Source: Clostridium sp. CAG:138
GTDB taxonomy: Bacteria > Bacillota > Clostridia > Christensenellales > CAG-138
Assembly: GCA_000435055.1 (NCBI GenBank)
Contig: FR879681.1
Span: 1 to 38,039 of the forward strand
Direction: 5' to 3'
Length of the DNA: 38,039 nucleotides
Shown here: one piece after another, positions 21,376-29,460 of the stretch
Position numbering within the stretch: position 1 is the first letter of the stretch
Layout of the letters: each line of letters begins with the position of its first letter
Translations under genes and position numbers: made by a program
Notes under the pieces: model-generated
Database searches by the model: none
What the model saw: only the letters and a program-made list of their open reading frames with translations
Told to the model about the DNA's origin: nothing

Positions 21376-22428
21376 ATGGAAAAAACGGAGATTAAAAACG
21401 GAAGCGAAATTTACGGCACGGTCAGGGAGCTGCTGCGCCTGTTCGGCGCGGATTCCGTTCAAACAGTGGAATTTACGGATTCATCGCACGGAGATTCGGA
21501 TATCCGCCACAATTACCTGATTGACAGGAAGTACGTTCTGCGCATCAATTCGGCACCCGTTATGACGGACGGGCGATTGGAGGAGTTGAACAGGCTGATA
21601 GAACGCTATCGCGAATTCGGAATGCATGCGCCGAAATTCCTGAAAGCGAAAGACGGCAGGTTCATTGTTGAGCGGGACGGAAACATCTGCTATCTTTCCG
21701 AGTATCTGGACGAAACCGTTGCCGACGACGTGAAGGACGGATGCCTTGAGGAGCTGCGGACTCAAAGAAGAATTTTCATTGCCCGCTTTGCCGAGAAATA
21801 CAGAAACGTGGATTTGACGGAGACGGTATCAATGTATTCGATATTCGACCTTTCACCCTATGATAAACTTGACGGACTTGAAATTGATGAAAAGCAGGAT
21901 AATTTCAATCACCTGACGGCGGATCTTCAAAAAGCGGGAGAATATGCCCTTGCCGAAAGATTGGTGCAGGAAAACGAAAGAATCCGCCGCGAATTAAAAT
22001 CGTTTTACAAAGAGCTTCCGCGCTGCGTTTTCCAGGGAGACGAGAATTTCTCCAACCTGTGCGTGGACGAAAACCGCCGAATTTCGGGACTGTTTGATTT
22101 CAATATGTCCGGAACGGAAGTTATCGCGAATTACCTTGCAAATGCGGCCATGAATTTTTTCTATACCGATGAGATAATGCAGAGCCGCAGTGCGGACGAG
22201 ATCTATCGGATGCTTACAAAAGCATATGCCGAAAACACGGAGCTTATCCGTAAATATTATAATTTTACGCCGCAGGAGTTTCGCGCCTATCGCCTGTATT
22301 CAAAAATTGCCATGTACTCCGCCTACTGGAACACATCCGCTTTTTCGGAGTATTTGGCGCAGGAACAGTGCGCGGAGAAAGTCGTTCGGCTTCTGTGGAA
22401 AATCGCGGAGGAGGATTTTCGCGCCTGA
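21376..22428 (+). CDS. Aminoglycoside-phosphotransferase-like kinase-fold protein
   Basis: 350 residues from ATG 21376, which has GGAGGCGG just upstream (an ATG seven codons earlier is in frame). The fold is that of APH/choline-kinase enzymes: an N-lobe with HNYLIDRKYVLRIN, then the catalytic loop CVFQGDENFSNL (residues ~218-228, Gln replacing the usual His before Gly-Asp), then GLFDFNMSG with metal-binding Asp241. The loop aspartate (222) and asparagine (225) are kept. The family phosphorylates small molecules such as sugars, choline or antibiotics; the substrate cannot be told. HGD to QGD is seen in some members. No resistance role can be claimed. Confidence 0.8.
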   Translation: MEKTEIKNGSEIYGTVRELLRLFGADSVQTVEFTDSSHGDSDIRHNYLIDRKYVLRINSAPVMTDGRLEELNRLIERYREFGMHAPKFLKAKDGRFIVERDGNICYLSEYLDETVADDVKDGCLEELRTQRRIFIARFAEKYRNVDLTETVSMYSIFDLSPYDKLDGLEIDEKQDNFNHLTADLQKAGEYALAERLVQENERIRRELKSFYKELPRCVFQGDENFSNLCVDENRRISGLFDFNMSGTEVIANYLANAAMNFFYTDEIMQSRSADEIYRMLTKAYAENTELIRKYYNFTPQEFRAYRLYSKIAMYSAYWNTSAFSEYLAQEQCAEKVVRLLWKIAEEDFRA

Positions 22429-22484
22429 CTGCGGGGCGAAGGAAATGCGGTGACAAGTCAGCAAAAACACAGGTTCGCTTGGAC

Positions 22485-23633
22485 TTAATCCTCCCCTTCA
22501 ACATCCGTCACAACGCCGTTTTCAATCGTGAAAACGAATTTTTCCGCACGGACAAGCCCGTCTGCATCGGTTTTTATCGCACCGACGATGATTTTTTCGG
22601 CGGTTGAATTATCATATGCGGTCGGTTCGCATAACCCCGACGGGGCAATTCTTTCGTCCGCAAAGCTCCCGAAAAAATCGCAAAGCTCCGCAAACGAGAG
22701 CGTTTCGGCAAGCTCGCGGGACAGCAGAGCATCGGCCTCATCCTCCCTGCCGAGCCGAACGGCCTGCATCAATGCAAGTGCGGTTTCCTGCGGGGAGTTC
22801 GGCATATGCGCCCGGTTTGTGAAAAAGCCCGTTTCCGGCGGCAATTCGCGCAGTGAACCGCCGAAAAACTCATACCTTGTTCGTTTTTCGTGTCCCAAAA
22901 CGGTTCCGAGCGGCTCAATCGCGGTGAGGTATCCGTTTTCAATACGGCAGATTTCCCCGGCAAGAGCGGCGGCAACCTCGATTTTGTCGTTCAGAGCAAC
23001 AAGTTTTTCACATCGACAGCCGCATTTAAAACCGAGCACGGGCGTTTCGGCTTCCGAATTTTCGCATCGGCGGCAGCCCGAGGCATGAATAACGAGCAGC
23101 CTTTCCCTTCCGATGTCCAAAACATGCGCTTTCCCGTCCGTGCCGCCGCAAACATACCAGCTTCGTTCCTGTCCGCTTTCTTCAACGGAGATTCTTAGGC
23201 CGCCGTCACGAAACAGCGCAACCCTTCGCTGCCTGCCGTTTCCTGTCGGAAAATCAACGCTCCCGAGCCGTGCGGGTTCGGGCTCCGAGCGTTTTTTTTC
23301 GTTCAGCAATACGCACAGCTCAAAACAGCCCGCATCCCAGTGTATGCACTGAGCCGCGTCGTCGGCGAGCCTGCCGTCTCCGTCGATTTTTAATACCGCA
23401 ATTTCCGAATCGGTTTCGGCGGGAAGCACGGCGGCGATGAAAGACGGCACCGCCCCTCCGCCCGCATCAACGGTCGGAATATCAAAAACTTCTCCGCAAA
23501 CGCCGGAGCGAAAAAAGCCGCTGCCGGCGACAAACACCATTGCTGCGGCGGAACGGAGCTTCCCCGCCGTTTTTTCGGTTCGGTCCGCACTCCTTGCTCC
23601 GCTGCGGGCATAAGCATTAACAACAAGTTTCAT
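22485..23633 (-). CDS. Hypothetical protein with a cysteine-rich middle segment
   Basis: 382 residues; GAGGGAACGGG precedes the ATG. There is no signal peptide or membrane helix. The N-terminal half is strand-rich, the middle has CRRC followed ~17 residues later by CGCRC (possible metal site), and the C-terminal ~110 residues (ALALMQAVRLGREDEADALL ... FVFTIENGVVTDVEGE) look like a helical region plus a small beta domain. It is convergent with the kinase-fold gene, and divergent from the ABC transporter across a region containing a LexA-like box. I do not recognise the family. Confidence 0.65.
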   Translation of the reverse strand: MKLVVNAYARSGARSADRTEKTAGKLRSAAAMVFVAGSGFFRSGVCGEVFDIPTVDAGGGAVPSFIAAVLPAETDSEIAVLKIDGDGRLADDAAQCIHWDAGCFELCVLLNEKKRSEPEPARLGSVDFPTGNGRQRRVALFRDGGLRISVEESGQERSWYVCGGTDGKAHVLDIGRERLLVIHASGCRRCENSEAETPVLGFKCGCRCEKLVALNDKIEVAAALAGEICRIENGYLTAIEPLGTVLGHEKRTRYEFFGGSLRELPPETGFFTNRAHMPNSPQETALALMQAVRLGREDEADALLSRELAETLSFAELCDFFGSFADERIAPSGLCEPTAYDNSTAEKIIVGAIKTDADGLVRAEKFVFTIENGVVTDVEGED

Positions 23634-23907
23634 CCCGTTCCCTCAAATCCTGTTCCCTAAAATCTTGTTCTCATAAATCAGAAGTATCTCGAAAATTCCT
23701 GCATGTTTTGCGGATTCCCGATGCCGGTTCAAAAACTCCGAACATATGTTTCCGCTCAAAATACGATTGGTTAAAGTTTTTCAACCGGAAAAACAATCGT
23801 TCGGAGCATCGCATTCACAACGGCAGATAATAAACAGTATGCCGCATTGCGCGGTTTATCGCTGCTTTTTTCGCATTTTGCAAAAAGTTTGAATGTTTTT
23901 CAGCGTA
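23634..23907. other. Divergent control region of the unknown gene and the ABC exporter
   Basis: About 380 bases (to 24012) have no gene. They contain the LexA-like box at 23739, a weaker related site at 23791-23803 (CGAACGATTGTTT on the minus strand), and the exporter promoter at 23908-23936. No clear promoter for the leftward gene was found. Confidence 0.5.
23739..23752. promoter_or_regulatory. LexA/DinR-like SOS box
   Basis: CGAACATATGTTTC matches the Bacillus-type consensus CGAACRNRYGTTYC at every position. It lies 106 bases upstream of the leftward unknown gene and 156 bases before the exporter promoter's -35. recA in this window lacks a similar site, so LexA use of this consensus in this organism is unproven. 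Confidence 0.5.
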
Positions 23908-23936
23908 TTGTTATTTCACCCGTTTTTTGTTATAAT
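23908..23936 (+). promoter_or_regulatory. Promoter of the ABC exporter gene
   Basis: TTGTTA (23908-23913), 17-base spacer, TATAAT (23931-23936). It lies downstream of the first in-frame ATG (23893), which helps exclude that start. Confidence 0.6.
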
Positions 23937-24012
23937 CCATAATGCAGAGGTGTGCGCCCGAGCAGCACATGCCGCTGCGGACACTGATTCTCGATTCAAC
24001 AGGGTGAACACA

Positions 24013-25836
24013 TTGGAAAAGACCGAACAAAAAAGCGGCGGACGCGGTCCGGCAGGCATTGTAAAACGTATTTTCGGCAGTTTCCGGGACGGCTCGGCAG
24101 AGGAGTTCTTTTCGGATATGCGCTGGATTTTCGGTTACACAAAAAAATACAAATGGTTTGTTGTTATTCAGATACTGTTCGGCGTGCTCAGTGCATCACT
24201 GAGCCTTGTTTCCGCAATCATCAGCAAGTACGCAATAGATATTGTTATAAACAGAAAAATCGGCTCACTCTGGCTGCTTATCGCTGCTGTTGCGGCAAGT
24301 GCGGTTGCGGGGCTTGTGTTTTCAAGCCTTCAGTCGCGTGTTTCCGCAAAAATTGCTCTTCGGGTGAACAACGATATGCGGGCGGAACTTTTCGACAAAC
24401 TTATGCGGGCGGACTGGCAGGGCGTTAAAAAATTTCAGAGCGGCGACATTCTGAACCGCTTAAACGGGGACACGCAAACGGCGGCTTCAATTGCAATAAG
24501 CTGGATTCCCTCCGTCATTGTAACGGGCTTTTCTTTCGCATCTTCGTTCGTCACGATTCTGTTTTACAACGTGCCCATGGCATTTATTGCTTTGCTCAGC
24601 GCGCCGTTTCTTGTTGTCGTCAGCCGCGGGTTAATGAAAAAATCCCGTCTTTTTCACCGCCTTGTGCTTGAAAAGGAAAGCGCGCTCATGAGCTTTGAAA
24701 CGGAGACTTTCTGCAATTACGACACGGTCAAGAGTCTCGGCGCGGCGGAAGCCTACGGCGAGCGATTCCGATGCAAGCAGGAGGAGTGCAAAACGGCAAG
24801 CCTTGACAACAACCTTTTCCTTATCCGAGCAAACATCCTGCTCACCGTTTCGTCATATATCGTTTCGTTTGCAACCTTTGGATACTGTCTGAGCCTTATT
24901 TGGCACGGCGCAATATCATATGGAACGATGACATTCTTCCTTCAGCAGAGAGCGCGTATCACGGCGGGTTTTTCTTCATTCATAAAGCTTGTTCCGCAGC
25001 TTTTGAACAGTGCCGTTTCCGCGCACCGCGTCCGCGAGCTTTCGGATCTTCCGCCGGAGCCGCAGGCCGAAACTCCCGAACAGGCTGCGGAACTTGCCTC
25101 CCGCCCGCTCAGCCTTCGCCTGACGAACATAGATTTTCGTTACTCCGATGATGCGGCTGTCAAACCCGTGCTGACACGCAGCTCTTTTTCGGCGGAACCG
25201 GGCGAGATAATAGCCGTTATCGGCGCAAGCGGACAGGGAAAAACAACGCTGCTTCGGCTGATTCTCGGGCTTATTCGACCTGAAGGCGGGCTTGCGGAGC
25301 TTGTGGATGACAGCGGCAGGGCTCACACCGTTTCGGCCGAACATCGCAGGCTGTTTTCCTATGTTCCGCAGGGCAACACGGTTTTTTCGGGAACGATTGC
25401 GGAAAATCTTCGCATTGTCCGCCCGGAAGCATCCGACGAGGAATTGACGGCTGCACTGGATGCCGCATGTGCGCTCCGCTTTGTAACAAGAATGGGGGGC
25501 ATAGATGCCTGCATCGGGGAAAAGGGACACGGCATAAGCGAGGGACAGGCGCAGCGGCTTGCCATTGCAAGAGCAATTCTGCGCGATGCACCGATACTGC
25601 TGCTTGATGAGGCAACCAGCGGACTGGATATTGAGACGGAGCAGCTGATAATCCGCAATATAATTGCAAAAGGAAGCAGCTTCAACCGCAATTGCGGAGC
25701 AAAAAAGACCTGCATTGTTGCAACTCACCGCCCGAGCATACTTGCCCTTTGCGACAAAATCTTCCGCGTGCAGGATGCAAAAATAACGCTTGTTTCCGCA
25801 GAGGAAGCGGAAAACTACTTCAAAGGCGCGCAGTGA
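24013..25836 (+). CDS. ABC exporter (fused membrane and ATPase domains)
   Basis: 607 residues from TTG 24013, with AGGGTG six bases upstream; the frame is open to 23893 but that lies before the promoter. The half-transporter has six helices (~45-330) with the SRVSAKIALRVNNDMRAELFDKL coupling segment, then an ATPase: Walker A GASGQGKT (~404-411), Q-loop YVPQGNTVFSGTI, signature ISEGQAQR (~507-514, Glu for the usual second Gly), Walker B ILLLDEATSGLD (~528-539) and the H-loop ATHRPS. It would work as a dimer. No partner gene lies beside it, so a homodimer is likely. The class exports lipids, peptides or drugs; the substrate is unknown. Confidence 0.9.
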   Translation: MEKTEQKSGGRGPAGIVKRIFGSFRDGSAEEFFSDMRWIFGYTKKYKWFVVIQILFGVLSASLSLVSAIISKYAIDIVINRKIGSLWLLIAAVAASAVAGLVFSSLQSRVSAKIALRVNNDMRAELFDKLMRADWQGVKKFQSGDILNRLNGDTQTAASIAISWIPSVIVTGFSFASSFVTILFYNVPMAFIALLSAPFLVVVSRGLMKKSRLFHRLVLEKESALMSFETETFCNYDTVKSLGAAEAYGERFRCKQEECKTASLDNNLFLIRANILLTVSSYIVSFATFGYCLSLIWHGAISYGTMTFFLQQRARITAGFSSFIKLVPQLLNSAVSAHRVRELSDLPPEPQAETPEQAAELASRPLSLRLTNIDFRYSDDAAVKPVLTRSSFSAEPGEIIAVIGASGQGKTTLLRLILGLIRPEGGLAELVDDSGRAHTVSAEHRRLFSYVPQGNTVFSGTIAENLRIVRPEASDEELTAALDAACALRFVTRMGGIDACIGEKGHGISEGQAQRLAIARAILRDAPILLLDEATSGLDIETEQLIIRNIIAKGSSFNRNCGAKKTCIVATHRPSILALCDKIFRVQDAKITLVSAEEAENYFKGAQ

Positions 25837-25911
25837 CGCCCGCACGGATTTATTCGGTGTTCGTTTAAATATTATACTTTGCACGAAAAATATTGAACAG
25901 GAAATAACAAC

Positions 25912-27024
25912 ATGAAAAAACATTTGTCTTCGGCACCTTCAATCAGAGTTCGCCGCCGCAGGGGTCACGCGCCCTCCGAAAGAAAAACGGCAATTGCAGC
26001 GATTCTTGTAATTTGCGCCGTTATAATCGCCGTTTCGGCCGCGTTGTGCTGCAAGGCGGGGTTTCCCGCATGTTCGGCGCAGCGCACTCCCCCGCCGCAG
26101 AACACATTCGTGCCGACGTCAGCTTCACTCCCGACGGCAGCTCCGCTCCCAACGGCAGCTCCGCTCCAGACGGCAACTCCCGCACCGTATACTTTCGTTT
26201 CCGTAAGCGTTTCCGATGCGGCGGAGGGACAGCTTGCACTCGTAAATTTTGAGCATGGTTTCCCCGCAGCGGATTCAACCGATGTTGTTCCGGTGACCGC
26301 AGCAGGTTCGCTTTTGACCGAACGCAATGATTTAAGTCTTGCTCAACCTGCACTTTCCGCGCTCTCCGCGCTTGCGGAAGCTTTTTCGGAGCAGACGGGC
26401 GGCGACAGGCTGCTGCTCACAAGCGCGTATCGAACTCTTGAATATCAACAGGGGGTTTACGATGATTATGCTGCGGCCTACGGTCAGGCAGCGGCGGATG
26501 CCTATGTTGCCGCCCCCGGAACGAGCGAACACCACACGGGGCTTGCGGCCGACCTTTCGTCAATGTCAAAGGACGGCGAACGCGTGACGCTTCCGAATCA
26601 CCCGCAGTTTGAATGGCTGAAGGTGCATTGTGCGGATTACGGTTTCATCCTTCGCTATCCGCCGGAAAAGGAGAACATAACGCATGTTGCATATGAACCG
26701 TGGCATTTTCGCTATGTCGGCAAGGAAAACGCGGCAGCAGTCCGCGCTCTCGGCATAACATTCGAGGAGTACATCGAATATCTCCGCGGCTTCACCCCGG
26801 AGACGAAATTGCTGCATGTTCCGAGTCTTTCCGCCGCAAAGCCCGAGGATCTCGGTTCGGCGGAGTTTTCCGCTCTCCCCGATTCCGGATACGTCATATA
26901 CTTTGTTCCGACGGACGAAAACGCAGGCACGGAAAGCGTGAATATTCCCGTGCCCGCACAGTGCAGGAGTTATTTTATTTCCGGTTCGAATGACGGCGGG
27001 TTCATTGTGACGGCGGAACTGTAA
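25912..27024 (+). CDS. D-alanyl-D-alanine carboxypeptidase, VanY/M15B type
   Basis: 370 residues. One membrane helix (26-46) anchors a periplasm-side domain after a Pro/Ala/Thr-rich linker. The zinc peptidase motif SEHHTGLAAD (205-214, ligands His207 and Asp214) and EPWHFRYVG (ligand His265, catalytic Glu262) are complete, with the SAYRTLEYQQGVYDDY helix before them. It would trim the terminal D-Ala from peptidoglycan stem peptides. The C-terminal ~90 residues after the domain are extra compared with VanY and unassigned. No vanR/S/H/A/X genes are nearby, so a housekeeping wall role is more likely than glycopeptide resistance. It lies 75 bases after the exporter. Confidence 0.9.
   Translation: MKKHLSSAPSIRVRRRRGHAPSERKTAIAAILVICAVIIAVSAALCCKAGFPACSAQRTPPPQNTFVPTSASLPTAAPLPTAAPLQTATPAPYTFVSVSVSDAAEGQLALVNFEHGFPAADSTDVVPVTAAGSLLTERNDLSLAQPALSALSALAEAFSEQTGGDRLLLTSAYRTLEYQQGVYDDYAAAYGQAAADAYVAAPGTSEHHTGLAADLSSMSKDGERVTLPNHPQFEWLKVHCADYGFILRYPPEKENITHVAYEPWHFRYVGKENAAAVRALGITFEEYIEYLRGFTPETKLLHVPSLSAAKPEDLGSAEFSALPDSGYVIYFVPTDENAGTESVNIPVPAQCRSYFISGSNDGGFIVTAEL
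26128..26181 (+). repeat. 18-base tandem repeat coding for LPTAAP linker units
   Basis: Three units (26128, 26146, 26164) encode LPTAAP, LPTAAP and LQTATP in the linker of the carboxypeptidase. The number of units may vary between strains. Confidence 0.75.
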
Positions 27025-27126
27025 GCAAATGCGGGTTCGGCAATTCACTGCATGAAAAAACTGATTTAAAGAGAAATCGGTTTAAGGAAAGACTTTGAAG
27101 ACTGCGCCGCCGGTCGTGCGGAATCC

Positions 27127-27163
27127 GAAAATGCCCTCGGCAAAATCCGTGCCGAGGGCATTA
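27127..27163 (+). terminator. Bidirectional terminator between carboxypeptidase and murI
   Basis: ATGCCCTCGGC and GCCGAGGGCAT form an 11-bp stem. The minus strand continues TTTTCGG, fitting the end of the murI transcript. Confidence 0.7.
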
Positions 27164-27204
27164 ATGTTGTGTTTGAAAGGTTTTGTTTAACGGAAGAAAG
27201 TGCT

Positions 27205-28002
27205 TTATTCTTCTCCCTGTTTGTAAATCGGCATATCAAGCAGCATATCGAACACGGGTTTCAGCTTTTCCGAATTCCCGCTTGTGTGGAATGCGACTTT
27301 GCCGCAGCCTGTGAAATTGCCGAGATTGCTTTGCTCAAGCACCCTTCCGAGCTGCCGAACGGTTGCCGAATTGCCGTCAAACAGGCGGCATTCCCCGCAG
27401 AAGTGTTTTTTGAAATATCTTTCAACGGCGCGGGCAATAAAAATGTAGTGAGTACAGCCGAGAACAATGCCGTCCGCTTTCATGCCGTGATACGGAGCGA
27501 GATATGCGTCAAAAATGTCGTCAAATGCATCATCGGCAACGGTTCCGCTTTCAATTCGCGCAACAATGCCGCTTATGCCGAAATTCAGCACGCGCTGCGG
27601 GTCGGGCATTCGCTCCTGAAGGGCCCGATACCTTGCAAGCCGCGTTGTTGCGGCGGTGGCAAGCATGAAGATTTTGCCGTCCCCGGGAATTTCGCAGGCG
27701 GGCTTTATTGCGGGTTCAACGCTTATGACGGGAACGTCAAGTTTTTTTCTGAGAATGTTTATGGAGGCACTCGTTGCCGTGTTGCAGGCGATAACAAGCG
27801 CTTTAACGCCCAATTGCAGCAGAAAATCAGCGGAATTCTCGGTCAGGGCAAGAATCTCTTCCTCTGTTCTGTCGCCGTAGGGAGCGTTAAGGTTGTCCCC
27901 GTAGTATATAAAATTTTCCGTCGGTAAAAGCATCCTTGCGTCACGCAGCAGACTCACGCCGCCCATGCCCGAATCAAAAATGCCGATTGGTCTTGCATCC
28001 AT
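27205..28002 (-). CDS. murI: Glutamate racemase
   Basis: 265 residues. Converts L-glutamate to D-glutamate for peptidoglycan. Both catalytic cysteines are present, Cys73 (IACNTATS) and Cys183 (LGCTHY), together with the FDSGMGG motif at 9-15 and YYGDNLNAPYG at 33-43. The start has only a weak ribosome site and lies 21 bases after the citXG stop, so it is probably read from that transcript. Last gene of the run; a terminator follows. Confidence 0.96.
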   Translation of the reverse strand: MDARPIGIFDSGMGGVSLLRDARMLLPTENFIYYGDNLNAPYGDRTEEEILALTENSADFLLQLGVKALVIACNTATSASINILRKKLDVPVISVEPAIKPACEIPGDGKIFMLATAATTRLARYRALQERMPDPQRVLNFGISGIVARIESGTVADDAFDDIFDAYLAPYHGMKADGIVLGCTHYIFIARAVERYFKKHFCGECRLFDGNSATVRQLGRVLEQSNLGNFTGCGKVAFHTSGNSEKLKPVFDMLLDMPIYKQGEE

Positions 28003-28023
28003 GCAATTATACGCTTTCGTTGT

Positions 28024-29454
28024 TTATAATGTTGTTTTTATAAGTTCAGCGAAACCTCGCTGTTCCTCATCCGCAAGGGAAAGGAAAATTGCAGCGGCAA
28101 GCATGTCCGCCGCGCCGCCGCAGCTTATGCCGCGCCGAATAAGCTCATCGTCAAAATCAAGAAGCTCCGCCTCCGTCAGCATTGTTCGCTTTGAAAGCAG
28201 GAACGCGGCACGCTGTTTAACAAACCGTGCGCCCGCATCGCCGCCGCGCTTGAGCGCATTGTTATCCTCCAGCTCGGCCATGATGCCCAGAAGAGCAAAT
28301 GCCCACGAATCGACAGAACCCTGTCCGTTTGATTCGATATTATACTCTTCATGCAGGGATTTTGCAACAATTGCAAGCGGAAACCCCGCTTTTGCCTGCT
28401 CGATCGCGCCGCCGACGCCGTATTTGCGCCGCACAATTGCGCCGTTGGAACCCGAATTGCGTTCGTAATCAAATGCTTCGGCAAGTTTTCCCGCAAGCTT
28501 TGCAATGCGCTCGCCGGCATTTTCCCGCAAAGGCAAATGCCCTTCCGCACCCGCTGCCGAAAGCGCAGCCGCGCACACCGCAAGCCCGAGAGAGAATATT
28601 GCACCGCGATGTGTATTTACCCCGCCGGTTGCCGCGAGCATTGCTTTTTCGGCAAGAATGCCTGTTTGCTTCAGGCTGGATACCGCGCCTTTCGGAAGAA
28701 TGCTTCCGCCGAACGCTGCACCGCCGGAAAAATCACCGGAGAACCCGGAAGCCGCAGTGCAAACGGCGTCAAGCGCAATTTTTGCCATCTGCGCAAAAAA
28801 AGGTTGGACAGCTTCCGTGCTGAGCTCAAACAGTGCGGCATCCATATCGTCGTTTGCGCCGCTGTTGTTTTCGTCAACAAGTCCGGGTTTCGGCGTTGTG
28901 TGAACCTCGCGGATAAGTGCCTGCGCCGCAAGTTCGGAATAATGCTGCGCTGCCGCCTTTTTCAGAAGCTCCGCTGTCGCCTTTCGGAGCTCCTCCGCCG
29001 AATGTGTTCTGCTGCGCGCACATGCCGCAGCGGGCTGTCCGCAGATTAAGCATTTTCGCGGCACATTGCGGGAGAGCTTCAGCCCGTCCGTGCCGATGAC
29101 ATCGATATCAAACAGCCGCCCTTCGGGAAATTCCTTTTCAATGCTTTCCGCTTGTTTTTTCAGGCTTTCTGCCGCCGCGTCAACCGCAAGCATCGCTTCA
29201 ATTCCGGTTTTTTCGTTCGTGAAGGCGAACCCGCGTATTTTGCCCTTAAAACCGTTTGCGGCGGCGTTCAGCGCGCGGAAGAACGCCCAATCGATGAGCG
29301 CACCGCGCTTGACGGGGCCGGCAATATTCATGTTTATGCAAACAAGGGGCAGCCCGCAGCGGGCAAGCATATCTTGCTGCTCCGCCGCACGCTTTTCGCG
29401 CCGTTCCGCCATTTCAAAAACGCCGACATTGTTCATTTGATTCTCTCTGCTCAT
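28024..29454 (-). CDS. citXG: Fused CitX/CitG: citrate lyase prosthetic-group synthesis and transfer
   Basis: 476 residues. The N-terminal ~160 residues are CitX (apo-citrate lyase phosphoribosyl-dephospho-CoA transferase): GLPLVCINMNIAGPVK at 34-49 and SRNVPRKCLICGQPAAACARSRTH at ~128-151. Residues ~170-470 are CitG (triphosphoribosyl-dephospho-CoA synthase): HTTPKPGLVDENNSGANDD (185-203) and GGVNTHRGAIFSLG. Together they make the 2'-(5''-phosphoribosyl)-3'-dephospho-CoA group and attach it to CitD. Such fusions are known. The start lies six bases after the RCC1-protein stop; an ATG six codons later, after AGAGAG, is an alternative. Confidence 0.92.
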   Translation of the reverse strand: MSRENQMNNVGVFEMAERREKRAAEQQDMLARCGLPLVCINMNIAGPVKRGALIDWAFFRALNAAANGFKGKIRGFAFTNEKTGIEAMLAVDAAAESLKKQAESIEKEFPEGRLFDIDVIGTDGLKLSRNVPRKCLICGQPAAACARSRTHSAEELRKATAELLKKAAAQHYSELAAQALIREVHTTPKPGLVDENNSGANDDMDAALFELSTEAVQPFFAQMAKIALDAVCTAASGFSGDFSGGAAFGGSILPKGAVSSLKQTGILAEKAMLAATGGVNTHRGAIFSLGLAVCAAALSAAGAEGHLPLRENAGERIAKLAGKLAEAFDYERNSGSNGAIVRRKYGVGGAIEQAKAGFPLAIVAKSLHEEYNIESNGQGSVDSWAFALLGIMAELEDNNALKRGGDAGARFVKQRAAFLLSKRTMLTEAELLDFDDELIRRGISCGGAADMLAAAIFLSLADEEQRGFAELIKTTL

Positions 29455-29460
29455 TGCTGC

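Noticed and set aside
21376..22428. Aminoglycoside resistance gene
   Set aside because: The fold is shared by many small-molecule kinases, and the HGD motif is QGD here; nothing ties it to antibiotics.
24976..25923. 315-codon minus-strand open frame
   Set aside because: Antisense of the ABC exporter ATPase domain and overlaps the next gene start.
25912..27024. Glycopeptide resistance vanY
   Set aside because: The catalytic motif fits the VanY/M15B family, but no van regulators, ligase or dipeptidase genes are nearby; a wall-maintenance role is the safer reading.
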